Source of the DNA: an uncultured Maricaulis sp.
GTDB taxonomy: Bacteria; Pseudomonadota; Alphaproteobacteria; Caulobacterales; Maricaulaceae
Assembly: GCF_947259345.1 (NCBI RefSeq)
Contig: NZ_CAMYLS010000008.1
Coordinates: 21,378 to 85,377 of the forward strand
Direction: 5' to 3'
Length of the DNA stretch: 64,000 nt
A model generated the notes under the pieces. It saw nothing but the letters and a program-made list of their open reading frames with translations. It was not told where the DNA came from and did no database searches. Shown piece after piece: positions 49,698 to 57,899 of the stretch (its first letter is position 1; the number at the start of each line of letters is the position of its first letter). The position numbers and the translations under genes are program-made.

Positions 49698-50767
49698 GCC
49701 GCCGCTGCCATCCCGATCAGCTCGCGCAGGGCGGCATCGGTGAGCTGTTCCGGATTGGTGTTGGAGGCATAGGCAAAGCCGTCGGGAACCAAATGGCCGC
49801 CGGACGCCATGTAGCGTGCGGTGACCTTGGCGCCGTGTGCCGGCAGGATGGCAAACCGGTCATCCAGCTCGATCGTCGTGCGGGCATCGTCTTCCGGGAT
49901 CATGATCTCGTGCAGCTTTTCGCCGGGCCGGATACCAATCACCTTGTGCGGCAGATGCGGGGCCATGGTGCGGGCCAGGTCGGCTGTGCTCATGGACGGG
50001 ATCTTCGGCACGAAGATTTCGCCACCGCGGGCCATGGACAGGCTGGAGAGGACGAAATTGACGCCCTGTTCGAGCGTAATCCAGAAACGCGTCATGCGCG
50101 GATCGGTGATCGGCAGCTCCTTGGCGCCGCTGTCGATGAGACGGCGGAAATAGGGAATGACCGAGCCGCGCGAGCCGACGACATTGCCATAGCGCACGAC
50201 CGAGAAAACCGGCCCCCCTTCACCGCCCATGTGCTGGGCCGCCGTGAATATTTTATCCGCGGCCAGTTTCGAGGCGCCATAGAGGTTGATCGGGTTGGCG
50301 GCCTTGTCGGTCGACAGCGCGCAAACATGTTTGACCCCGCGCTTGATGGCAGCGCGCACCACATTCTCGGCACCCATGACATTGGTCTTGATGCATTCGA
50401 ACGGGTTGTATTCGGCGATCGGGACATGCTTTAGCGCGGCCGCATGAATGACGATATCGACATCGCGCATGGCCTGGTCGAGACGCGATTCATCGCGCAC
50501 ATCGCCGATGAAATAGCGCAGGAAGGGATAATCGCTGGGCGAAAAATCCTGAGCCATTTCATACTGTTTCAGCTCGTCGCGCGAGAAGATGATCAGTTTC
50601 TTCGGCTTGTATTCGGCGCAGATGGTCTCGGTCAGCTTGCGGCCGAACGACCCCGTCCCGCCGGTGACGAGAATGGTTTTGCCGTCGAGCGGCATGCGCG
50701 GATCGAGGAAGGAGCGTTGGTTCATCATTTCCTCGAAAGGCGTTTCGGGCGCTGTCTTGTTCGACAT
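49694..50767 (-). CDS. pseB: PseB-type UDP-GlcNAc 4,6-dehydratase
   Basis: A 357-residue inverting UDP-GlcNAc 4,6-dehydratase (FlmA of Caulobacter), first step of pseudaminate synthesis. Features: Rossmann loop ILVTGGTGSFGRKL (about 31-44), DVRDESRL, IHAAALKHVPIAEYNPFECI, the catalytic Tyr/Lys region PINLYGASKLAADKIF with Y-x3-K, and VVRYGNVVGSRGSVIPYF. Length is slightly over the 330-residue norm from an N-terminal extension of about 25 residues. A CtrA-like box lies 50 bases upstream. Confidence 0.95.
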   Translation of the reverse strand: MSNKTAPETPFEEMMNQRSFLDPRMPLDGKTILVTGGTGSFGRKLTETICAEYKPKKLIIFSRDELKQYEMAQDFSPSDYPFLRYFIGDVRDESRLDQAMRDVDIVIHAAALKHVPIAEYNPFECIKTNVMGAENVVRAAIKRGVKHVCALSTDKAANPINLYGASKLAADKIFTAAQHMGGEGGPVFSVVRYGNVVGSRGSVIPYFRRLIDSGAKELPITDPRMTRFWITLEQGVNFVLSSLSMARGGEIFVPKIPSMSTADLARTMAPHLPHKVIGIRPGEKLHEIMIPEDDARTTIELDDRFAILPAHGAKVTARYMASGGHLVPDGFAYASNTNPEQLTDAALRELIGMAAAA

Positions 50768-50815
50768 GCTGGGCCTCGCGATTCGTATCCAGTGACCGAC
50801 GCTGCGCCGCCAAGG

Positions 50816-50830
50816 TTAACGGTGAGTTAG
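50816..50830 (-). promoter_or_regulatory. CtrA-like box upstream of pseB
   Basis: On the minus strand CTAA-CTCACCG-TTAA fits TTAA-N7-TTAA in seven of eight positions and is followed by C. It lies about 50 bases before the pseB start. CtrA controls early flagellar genes in Caulobacter; whether it binds here is unverified. Confidence 0.4.
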
Positions 50831-51005
50831 GCCTGTCAAAGCGCACTCAGGCTAGCAGATTTTCGACGCTCTGAGCAGGGCGGCCGGATTGGCCTGTCAT
50901 GATTGGCGATCCATCCATTTGTCCCGATCGCATTTACCTTGTTTCGCAACACTTTATTCGTGTTTCGAGCGCACTCTCGGCAATCAGGAAAAAAGGATTC
51001 TCGCC

Positions 51006-53759
51006 GTGAGCGTGATCGGACTCAATGTTGGGCTTCTGACGGGGTGGTACAATTCACGTATCAACGCCTCGCTCGCCTCCTCGACGGCTTTGTCGTCGGG
51101 GCCGTCCGCGCGTTCGCAGGAACCCAAGGCGCCGGCGCCCTGGGAGATCGGGTCTCCGAACCTGATGACGCTGGAGGAGATGAGCCGGAAGGTTCTCGCC
51201 AACGGCATCTTCTTCAATGACCCCGATCGTGAATTCTCCGGTCTCGATGCGCCGAGCGATCACAAACAGCTCTTCTCGCTTCACCAGGGGCTCAAGCGCC
51301 TGGCCTCTCTGGCTGAAGAGGCAATGGACAAGACCACTGCCGACACTCGCCGCGGCTTTCTCGACAAGAGCTTCCAGTCCGGCCTGGCGCAATTCGACAG
51401 CTTCTTCGATGATCTCGATCTGGAAGGCCTGACCCTCTTGAAGGGTGAGGAGCTGACCAAGATCGAAAGTGAGGTCGCGATTGCCCGCGGCACTTCACAA
51501 TACAAGACCGACACGATCCACAAGGGTGATTTCGACGCCGAGGTCGCCAGCCTAACCGGTGATGTCCAATTCTCGATTTCGGTCAAGAAAAGCGGCGTCA
51601 CCCAGACGATCGATATCAATCTGGCCGATATGGGCGCGACGACGCGCAATCTCGACAATATCTCCGATCACATCAACACGCAGCTGGAAGCGGCCGGCGT
51701 GATCACGCGCTTCGAGCGCACCAAGATTGGTGAGAAGAATGATATCGGCATTGTGCCCGGCGATAATTACGGCTTCCTGATCAAGGGCGTGTCGACCGAG
51801 ACCGTGTCCTTTTCGGCGAGCGCCGCCGAACCGGCGCTCTATTTCGCCGGGGTGTCCGGCATCAATGACAGTGCCGGCGGGCAGGTGGTCAAGCTGACCG
51901 ATCTGGCCAGCGGCAATCCGCAGACCGGTTACACAACGCGCTTCAGCGCCGACCCCAACCAGACTGAAGTCGCGGTTGTCGGCGGCGAAGAGGGCGAGAC
52001 CCGGATCAAGCAGGAAGACAATCCGCTCGAGATCCACGCAACGACGGCCTCCAATGATGGCGGCATCTTTGTCGTCGGTCACACCACCGCCTCGACCGAT
52101 GGCCAGGTGCTCAAGGGCGAGCAGGACCTGGTCTTGGCGAAATATGATTCCACCGGCAATCGCGTCTGGAGCCGAGTGCTCGGCGCCGCCGATACGGCCG
52201 AGGGCCTGTCGATCGCCACCGATTCCGACGGCAATGTCGTCGTGGCCGGCAAGGTCGAGGGTGGTCTGGGCGACAGCACCCGGATCGGCGGCTCGGACAA
52301 TGTCGTCGTGAAATATTCTGCCAGCGGGGTCGAGCAATGGACCCAGCGCTTCGGCAGTACCAAGGATGATCAGGCCGGCACGGTCGCCATCGGCGATGAC
52401 GGCACGGTCTATGTCGCCGGCAAATCCGCCGGCGCTTTCGGCGATGACGCGCATGAGGGCGGCAATACGGACGGCTATGTCCGGGCGATTGATGCCAGTG
52501 GCTCGACGCTCTGGACCCGCCGTGTCGGTTCGACCGGGGATGAGAATGTTGCGGCGATTGCCATTGCCGAAGATGGCAATCTGGTCGTTGCCAGCGAAGA
52601 GGATGGCCGCGCCGTCCTGCGCAAGTTCGATGTATCGGATGATACGTCCGCGGCAATCTGGGAGCAGGATTTCGGCAATCTCGATGATGGCCGGATTGGC
52701 GGTCTCGCCATCGATGCCAGCGGCATCTATGTCACCGGCGCCGCAGGCGATGCCTTCGCGCCGACCGCGCCGGTCAGCGCGCATGCGGGGGGCGTTCGCG
52801 ATGCCTTCGTGATGAAGCTGACCGATGGCGCGACGCCGACAACGGACTTTCTGACCTTTGTCGGATCCGACAAGGATGACAGTGGTGCTGGCATCCAGGT
52901 CAATAACGGCAAGCTCTACATCGCCGGAAAGACGCTGGGAGGGATCAATGGGGACGCCCTGAACGGTGAACGCGATGCCTTTGCCGCTCAGCTCGACGCC
53001 ACAACAGGCGCGCTGGACTGGTCGACCCAGATCTCCGGCCGGGCCGGCCTGGCCGATGCCAAGGGTATTGCCTTGTCGACGACGGATGACAGCGTGCTCG
53101 ACGCGTTGGGCCTGCCCACAGGAACGCTGGCCTATTCCGACAGTCGTGTGGTGACTGATCGCAGCTCGGCGCGCGATGGTGACTATTTCTACCTTTCGGT
53201 GGACGGCGGACGTCGCAAGAAGATTTCAATCGACGCTGATGACACGATGCGGTCGCTGACTTTCAAGATCAACGCCAAGCTCGTGTTGAACGGAAGCGCG
53301 GATGTGCGCCGCTCGAGCGAAGGCGACATGTTGCGTATCAAGGCGGCTGAAGGCTCGACGATCGAGCTTTTTGCCGGCGGCGAGGGGCGCGATCTTCTCA
53401 AATCCCTGGGCATCGCGCCGGGCGCGATCGTCAACAAGGGCTCTTTGCTCGATGATGATGACAAGACCACGGACGGACCGCCCCTGTTCGCGCTCGATCT
53501 GCCGCAGTCCCTGTCCCTGAAGGAAATGGACTCGGCCGAAACCGCGATGGAGGCGTTGCAGGATGCCTTGTCGAAAATTCAGCGGGCCTATCGCGACCTG
53601 ACCCTGGATCCAGCTCTCAAGGAGCTGCTCAAGGGTCCGCAGGCAGGCAAGCGCGGTGGCACGGTGCCAGCGTACTACAATTCCCAGCTGGCCAACTATC
53701 AAGCCGGGCTGGCACGCCTGAATTCCGGTCCCAGCGGCCAGGCCAGCCTCTTCCTTTGA
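51006..53759 (+). CDS. flaEY: FlaEY-like flagellar regulatory protein with beta-propeller-like centre
   Basis: A 917-residue protein starting at GTG 51006 (AGGA 8 bases upstream). It sits where Caulobacter has flaEY, between the flagellin/glycosylation genes and flbY-flgJ-flgI. The N-terminus VIGLNVGLLTGWYNSRINAS resembles a flagellin-type D0 helix, and the C-terminus ALSKIQRAYRDLTLDPALKE followed by YYNSQLANYQAGLARLNSG is coiled. The centre (about 375-680) holds a row of 40-50-residue repeats (DLVLAKYDSTGNRVWSRVLG, DNVVVKYSASGVEQWTQRFG, DGYVRAIDASGSTLWTRRVG), an SBBP-type beta-propeller. In Caulobacter FlaEY affects flagellin synthesis and export; the propeller's role is unknown. Confidence 0.82.
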   Translation: MSVIGLNVGLLTGWYNSRINASLASSTALSSGPSARSQEPKAPAPWEIGSPNLMTLEEMSRKVLANGIFFNDPDREFSGLDAPSDHKQLFSLHQGLKRLASLAEEAMDKTTADTRRGFLDKSFQSGLAQFDSFFDDLDLEGLTLLKGEELTKIESEVAIARGTSQYKTDTIHKGDFDAEVASLTGDVQFSISVKKSGVTQTIDINLADMGATTRNLDNISDHINTQLEAAGVITRFERTKIGEKNDIGIVPGDNYGFLIKGVSTETVSFSASAAEPALYFAGVSGINDSAGGQVVKLTDLASGNPQTGYTTRFSADPNQTEVAVVGGEEGETRIKQEDNPLEIHATTASNDGGIFVVGHTTASTDGQVLKGEQDLVLAKYDSTGNRVWSRVLGAADTAEGLSIATDSDGNVVVAGKVEGGLGDSTRIGGSDNVVVKYSASGVEQWTQRFGSTKDDQAGTVAIGDDGTVYVAGKSAGAFGDDAHEGGNTDGYVRAIDASGSTLWTRRVGSTGDENVAAIAIAEDGNLVVASEEDGRAVLRKFDVSDDTSAAIWEQDFGNLDDGRIGGLAIDASGIYVTGAAGDAFAPTAPVSAHAGGVRDAFVMKLTDGATPTTDFLTFVGSDKDDSGAGIQVNNGKLYIAGKTLGGINGDALNGERDAFAAQLDATTGALDWSTQISGRAGLADAKGIALSTTDDSVLDALGLPTGTLAYSDSRVVTDRSSARDGDYFYLSVDGGRRKKISIDADDTMRSLTFKINAKLVLNGSADVRRSSEGDMLRIKAAEGSTIELFAGGEGRDLLKSLGIAPGAIVNKGSLLDDDDKTTDGPPLFALDLPQSLSLKEMDSAETAMEALQDALSKIQRAYRDLTLDPALKELLKGPQAGKRGGTVPAYYNSQLANYQAGLARLNSGPSGQASLFL

Positions 53760-53780
53760 TATCTGTCCATGCCGAGACGA

Positions 53781-53815
53781 AAAGGGCGCGGAGCTGGCTC
53801 CGCGCCCTTTGTCTG
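53781..53815. terminator. Bidirectional terminator between flaEY and flbY
   Basis: AAAGGGCGCGGAGC (53781-53794) and GCTCCGCGCCCTTT (53797-53810) make a 14-base stem with a TG loop. It follows flaEY by 21 bases, and on the minus strand a run of T after GCGCCC would end the flbY operon. Confidence 0.9.
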
Positions 53816-53834
53816 TCCGGAAGTGTCGGTCGCA

Positions 53835-54284
53835 TCAGGCGGTGCGGTTGACAGCGATCGCAAAATTGCCGCCGTGGCCGGCCTGCTGGGCCGCGCCGGG
53901 CCCGTAGCCGCCAGCGGTCGAGCGTTGACGCGAGGCTTCGTCGGCGATTGCCTTGACCACGCCCTCTGTGACGGTTTTCAGCGCGCCAACAATCCGGCCA
54001 TTCTCGGCCAGGGATTCATGGAAGGTTTGGGTGGCGTCGCGCAGGGCCGTTTTAACGGGTGCCGGGGCACCGGCGAAGCGGGTTGGCTCCTTGCGGGCAC
54101 GCGCGACTTCGGCGCGATAGATATTGGCCAGCTGGGACTTCTCGTCCTGCAGGCCGAGCGCGTCCTGGGGGCGGCGGTCCTGAAACAGGCGGGTTTCCTC
54201 ATTGATCAGGTCGGTCAGGCGGCGGGTCAGCTTGAGCAGGCCCTCGGCGCGTTCGGCCGGATTGCTGGCGGCAAGTTCGGTCAT
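53835..54284 (-). CDS. flbY: FlbY / FlgN-like flagellar chaperone
   Basis: A 149-residue helical protein. The core AEGLLKLTRRLTDLINEETR (residues 13-32) and LQDEKSQLANIYRAEVARAR match the FlgN-like FlbY family found downstream of flgJ in Caulobacter. FlgN proteins guard hook-junction subunits before export; FlbY is assumed to have a similar part. The C-terminal 30 residues are Gly/Ala/Gln-rich. The gene starts 3 bases after flgJ, in the flgI-flgJ-flbY operon. Confidence 0.8.
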   Translation of the reverse strand: MTELAASNPAERAEGLLKLTRRLTDLINEETRLFQDRRPQDALGLQDEKSQLANIYRAEVARARKEPTRFAGAPAPVKTALRDATQTFHESLAENGRIVGALKTVTEGVVKAIADEASRQRSTAGGYGPGAAQQAGHGGNFAIAVNRTA

Positions 54285-54287
54285 TGT

Positions 54288-54614
54288 CTAGATCTCCCCG
54301 GTTTCCTGGTAGCGCAGGATTTCAGAAGTCAGGCGGTCGGCGAGGCCAAGGCCACCGGCCTGCGCCATGACATTCGCATATTCTTCGTGCAGCAGACCGG
54401 TGAAGGCCCGCTCGCCCGGGCCGCCACCGAACGGATTGTCCTCACCGGTTTGGGCGAACATCTGTTCGATCATCTGCGACAGGAAGAAGCTTTCAAACTC
54501 CTCGGCCGTGGCACGCGCTTCTTCCTCATTGCGGGCACCACCAACATTCGGTGCACCCTGGGCGCGGCCGGCACCGGCGGCATTGGCGAGTTGAAGTTCG
54601 AGCAGATTATCCAT
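54288..54614 (-). CDS. flgJ: FlgJ-type rod-binding protein (no muramidase domain)
   Basis: A 108-residue protein with only the FlgJ N-terminal rod-binding domain: EEFESFFLSQMIEQMFAQTG (about 38-57) and GERAFTGLLHEEYANVMAQA with LTSEILRYQ. The C-terminal glucosaminidase seen in Escherichia coli is absent, as in Caulobacter, so another enzyme must open peptidoglycan. It overlaps neither gene: 1 base after flgI and 3 before flbY. Confidence 0.9.
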   Translation of the reverse strand: MDNLLELQLANAAGAGRAQGAPNVGGARNEEEARATAEEFESFFLSQMIEQMFAQTGEDNPFGGGPGERAFTGLLHEEYANVMAQAGGLGLADRLTSEILRYQETGEI

Positions 54615-54615
54615 C

Positions 54616-55731
54616 TTACAGGACCTCGATCTCGGCCTGCAGGGCGCCGGCGGCCTTGATCGCCTGCAGGATGGTGATCATGTCGCGCGGGCTCACGCCC
54701 ATTGCGTTGAGGCCGTCGACCAGCTGGCTGAGCGAGACGCTGCCGTCCAGCACGCCGAGCTGCATGTTGTCTTCGCTGACCGAGACGTCCGTGCGCGGCA
54801 GGACCACAGTCTCGCCTTGCGAGAAGGGAGCGGGCTGGCTGGCGATCGGGCTCTCGGTGACGGTGATGGTCAGATTGCCCTGGGCAATGGCGACTGTGGA
54901 GACGCGGACATTCTCGCCCATGACGATCGTGCCGGTATTCTCGTCAATGATGACGCGCGCCGGTATGTCGGCCTCGACGCGCAGCTGCTCGACTTCGGCC
55001 AGCAGGTCGATCATGTCGCCGTCGAACTGGGCCGTGCGCTGCAGGGTAACCGTGCTCGGGTCGGAGGCGCGCGCGGCGCCCGGGCCGACATAGGCATTGA
55101 TGGCGTCGGCCATGCGGCGCGCCGTGGTGATGTCCGGATTGCGCAGGGACAGGCGAAGAGTGTCGCGGTTTGCCAAGGCCGCCCAAGGGTCAACACCGGT
55201 GCCTTCATAGGGGTTCTCGACGACCGCGCCATTGGCGATCCGGCCTGAGGTCGGGACGCCGCGGGTGATGCTGGCACCGTCGCCGGCGGCTTCGAAACCA
55301 CCGACAGCCAGCGAGCCCTGGGCGACCGCCCAGGCGCGGCTATTGCTGTCGAAAAGCGGGGTGGCGATCAGGACACCGCCCTGCAGGCTCGAGGCGTCGC
55401 CGATGGCCGAGACTGTCACGTCAATACGGCTGCCCTGCGAGGAAAAGGCCGGCAGGGAGGCCGTGACCATCACCGCCGCGACATTGCGCGTATTGAGGTT
55501 GGCATCCCGCGTATTGACGTTGAAATGTTCAAGCATCGCGTTGAGCGACTGGTTCGTGAAGGCGGAGTTGCGCAGGCTGTCGCCGGATCCATCGAGACCG
55601 ACCACAAGGCCGTAGCCGACCAAGTGGTTGTCACGCACATCCTCAACATCAACCATGTCCTTGATGCGCGACGACGCCATGGCGGGTGTGGCGAAGGCGA
55701 GGGCGGCGAGCAGGGTGATGATCAGGCGCAT
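54616..55731 (-). CDS. flgI: FlgI, flagellar P-ring protein
   Basis: A 371-residue periplasmic P-ring subunit with Sec signal peptide (ends AMA-SSRIK). Conserved P-ring segments: RDNHLVGYGLVVGLDGSGDS (about 34-53), LNTRNVAAVMVTASLPAF, GGVLIATPLFD, ARVIIDENTGTIVMGENVRV and SLSQLVDGLNAMGVSPRDM. Length is typical. A sigma-54 promoter lies about 40 bases upstream. It leads the flgI-flgJ-flbY operon, divergent from fliX. Confidence 0.97.
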   Translation of the reverse strand: MRLIITLLAALAFATPAMASSRIKDMVDVEDVRDNHLVGYGLVVGLDGSGDSLRNSAFTNQSLNAMLEHFNVNTRDANLNTRNVAAVMVTASLPAFSSQGSRIDVTVSAIGDASSLQGGVLIATPLFDSNSRAWAVAQGSLAVGGFEAAGDGASITRGVPTSGRIANGAVVENPYEGTGVDPWAALANRDTLRLSLRNPDITTARRMADAINAYVGPGAARASDPSTVTLQRTAQFDGDMIDLLAEVEQLRVEADIPARVIIDENTGTIVMGENVRVSTVAIAQGNLTITVTESPIASQPAPFSQGETVVLPRTDVSVSEDNMQLGVLDGSVSLSQLVDGLNAMGVSPRDMITILQAIKAAGALQAEIEVL

Positions 55732-55766
55732 TTTGCGGTCTCCGGAACGGGTTCGCGTCCGACCTT

Positions 55767-55781
55767 GCCAGTGCCGTGCCA
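55767..55781 (-). promoter_or_regulatory. Sigma-54 promoter of flgI operon
   Basis: On the minus strand TGGCACGGCACTGGC has GG at 55780-55779 and GC at 55768-55767 with 10 bases between. The -12 part is TGGC instead of TTGC, a mild mismatch. flgI starts 36 bases downstream. Confidence 0.7.
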
Positions 55782-55915
55782 GTTTGGCAGAATTGGTTAA
55801 TAAAATAAAACGCTGTAAAACAAAGCGTTAGTGGGTAGGGTGGCTCTCGAAGGGGCGGAAAATCCCGCCGCCTGCAATCCCGGACCGGCAGAAATTGCCG
55901 ATCGGGAGGTTCAAG

Positions 55916-55931
55916 TTAAGGCTCTGTTAAG
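55916..55931 (+). promoter_or_regulatory. CtrA-like box upstream of fliX
   Basis: TTAA (55916-55919)-GGCTCTG-TTAA (55927-55930) is an exact TTAA-N7-TTAA site, 50 bases before the fliX start. Caulobacter fliX is CtrA-controlled and has this layout opposite flgI. Confidence 0.7.
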
Positions 55932-55980
55932 CGCCACGGTCGCATCCCTTAAGTGTCATCACGAGGAAATGATTCCCGCC

Positions 55981-56391
55981 ATGAAAGTCTCCGGACCCAG
56001 CTCAACCAGCTCCGTTTCAGCCGGCAAGCGCAAGACCACCGCGCGGACGTCGGGTGAGGGATTCTCGCTGGACACGCCGGCCAAGACGGCGGGTTCGATG
56101 ACGGCCAGTTCAGTCTCGTCGGTTCAGTCGGTCGATGCCATCCTCGCGCTCCAGGGCGTGGAAGATTTCACGCATGCCCGCAAGCAGGCCACGGATCGCG
56201 CCTTCGACATGCTGGACATGCTCGACGAGCTCAAGATCGCGCTTCTTGAAGGCGGTCTGCCCCGGGCCAAACTGATCGCCCTGATGGATCTCTTGCAGAC
56301 GCGGCGCGACGCCACAAATGATGCGCGACTCGAAGCCGCTCTGGACGAGGTCGAGACCCGGGCTGCTGTTGAGCTGGCCAAGTTCAGCTGA
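55981..56391 (+). CDS. fliX: FliX, flagellar assembly regulator
   Basis: A 136-residue FliX. The first 50 residues are Ser/Thr-rich; the conserved helix LALQGVEDFTHARKQATDRA (about 52-71) and MLDMLDELKIALLEGGLP identify it. In Caulobacter FliX binds the activator FlbD and couples sigma-54 gene expression to completion of early flagellar structures. That agrees with the sigma-54 promoters of the neighbours. ATG 55981 is used; ATG 55969 is an alternative with GAGG just upstream. Confidence 0.92.
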   Translation: MKVSGPSSTSSVSAGKRKTTARTSGEGFSLDTPAKTAGSMTASSVSSVQSVDAILALQGVEDFTHARKQATDRAFDMLDMLDELKIALLEGGLPRAKLIALMDLLQTRRDATNDARLEAALDEVETRAAVELAKFS

Positions 56392-56552
56392 AACCGCCTG
56401 TTCGACACAAATCATTCAAGCTTTTTCGCTATTTGCTCATCCTGAATGAGGGCGTAGCAGCGTCTCCACATTGACTTGGGCGGATCGGCGCATATGCTCC
56501 GGCCCGCTTTCTGGGGGAGAGCGCTGTGCCGCGTTGAGTTGAGTGGAAAGCG

Positions 56553-56981
56553 ATGAGCGAAGCTGAACCGATCGAATTGCCCAAGGATTACTTCCCGTCG
56601 GAAGACGAGCCGTTCATGAATGACCGGCAAAAAGAGTATTTCCGCCGGAAATTGATGGCCTGGAAGGATGACATCCTCCGGGAGAGCCGTTCGACGATCA
56701 CAAATCTGCAGGAAGACATGGGCGCGCTGCCCGATCTGGCGGATCGTGCCTCGACCGAGACCGATCGCTCGCTGGAGCTGCGGGCCCGTGATCGGCAGCG
56801 CAAACTGATTTCCAAAATCGACAAAGCCCTGCGCCGTCTCGAAGAAGACGAGTATGGCTATTGCGATGAGACAGGTGAGCCGATCTCCCTGGCCCGGCTT
56901 GATGCCCGCCCGGTCGCCACGCTCAGCCTGGAAGCGCAGGAGCGCCACGAGCGCAAGGAACGCGTTCACCGCGATAGCTGA
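56553..56981 (+). CDS. DksA/TraR-family protein with degenerate zinc finger
   Basis: A 142-residue coiled-coil regulator. The helices YFRRKLMAWKDDILRESRST and RDRQRKLISKIDKALRRLEE form the hairpin that enters the RNA polymerase secondary channel, and the tip holds DLADRASTETD with the Asp residues of DksA. The zinc-finger part is YGYCDETGEPISLARLDARP: only one of four Cys remains, so zinc is probably not bound. It is found among flagellar genes in Caulobacterales as well; the target promoters are unknown. Confidence 0.88.
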   Translation: MSEAEPIELPKDYFPSEDEPFMNDRQKEYFRRKLMAWKDDILRESRSTITNLQEDMGALPDLADRASTETDRSLELRARDRQRKLISKIDKALRRLEEDEYGYCDETGEPISLARLDARPVATLSLEAQERHERKERVHRDS

Positions 56982-57059
56982 TACTGCGAGCAGATAGGCT
57001 TTGGAGTCTGGCGATTGTCTCGCCGGCACGACCGCTGCTTGCCTGCCTGATATCCCGAT

Positions 57060-57096
57060 AAAAAGAGGGCCGTCACGCGCTTGGCGTAACGGCCCA
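57060..57096 (-). terminator. Terminator of the flgF-flgG-flgA-flgH operon
   Basis: GGGCCGT (57067-57073) pairs with ACGGCCC (57089-57095) plus inner GCG pairs; on the minus strand the stem is followed by CTCTTTTTATC. It lies just past the flgH stop. Confidence 0.87.
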
Positions 57097-57127
57097 GTTA
57101 ATCCCGATGGTGGCGGGGTTTCGTGTC

Positions 57128-57883
57128 CTAGAACGGCATCAGGATGTCATAGAGTTCCTGGCCGTAGCGCGGGCGCTGGGCATCGGAGAGATGTCCGCGG
57201 CCGCCGTAGGAAATGCGGGCTTCAGCGATTTGCGTGTGGGCGATCGTATTGTCCGATCCGATGTCCTGCGGACGCGCAATGCCGGTGATGAGGAGTTCGC
57301 GCACCTCATTGTTCACGCGGACTTCCTGGCGCCCGGCGATCACCAGATTGCCATTCGGCAGAACCTGGGTGACGAGGGCGGCCACGGTCAGCGAGATGCT
57401 TTCAGTGCGGTTGACGGATCCGCTTCCGGCCAGCGAGGACGATGAGCCGAGACTGGTCAGGGAAGACGGGTCGATATTGTCGTTGAAGAAGCCGGTGAGG
57501 TCGGCGCCCAGGAAATTGGTCAGGTCGCTGTCTTCCGCCGAACTGCGTGAGCGGTTGGTCGTGTTGTTCAGCTGTGCGCTGTCGGAGATGTCGATGTTGA
57601 CGGTGACGATATCGCCGACCTGATCGGCCCGCGGATCGCCGAAGAAGGTCGGCGAATTGGCGTTCCAGAGCGAGTTGTTGGCGGTCGAATTCTGTGCATA
57701 GCGCTGCTGCGGCATGCGCGGCACCGGCATCGGCAATTGCGACGGTCCGGTCCCGGCAAGATCGGCCGGGTTCTGGATCGGTGTCATGGGCGGCGCCTGG
57801 CCGACATAGGACAGACGGTCGCTGGTGGCGCAGGCCTGCAGTGCGGCAGCGACGAGGACAAGGGCGGTGAATTTGCGGATCAT
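57128..57883 (-). CDS. flgH: FlgH, flagellar L-ring lipoprotein
   Basis: A 251-residue outer-membrane lipoprotein: lipobox LQAC (Cys 18), and L-ring motifs SPTFFGDPRADQVGDIVTVN (about 97-116), ANNSLWNANS upstream, and LPNGNLVIAGRQEVRVNNEV near 190 with IRPQDIGSDNTIAHTQIAEA-like end. GGAGG 7-8 bases upstream fixes ATG 57883. It is the last gene of the flgFGAH operon. Forms the ring that carries the rod through the outer membrane. Confidence 0.97.
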   Translation of the reverse strand: MIRKFTALVLVAAALQACATSDRLSYVGQAPPMTPIQNPADLAGTGPSQLPMPVPRMPQQRYAQNSTANNSLWNANSPTFFGDPRADQVGDIVTVNIDISDSAQLNNTTNRSRSSAEDSDLTNFLGADLTGFFNDNIDPSSLTSLGSSSSLAGSGSVNRTESISLTVAALVTQVLPNGNLVIAGRQEVRVNNEVRELLITGIARPQDIGSDNTIAHTQIAEARISYGGRGHLSDAQRPRYGQELYDILMPF

Positions 57884-57899
57884 GATCTGACCTCCTCGA

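Noticed and set aside
51552..52784. Minus-strand open frame of 410 codons
   Set aside because: It is antisense to the flaEY propeller repeats; its periodicity is a reflection of those repeats.
52020..53060. Repeated units in flaEY as a CRISPR-like or DNA repeat array
   Set aside because: The repeat is at the protein level with DNA diverged and in frame; no constant-length direct repeats with unique spacers occur.
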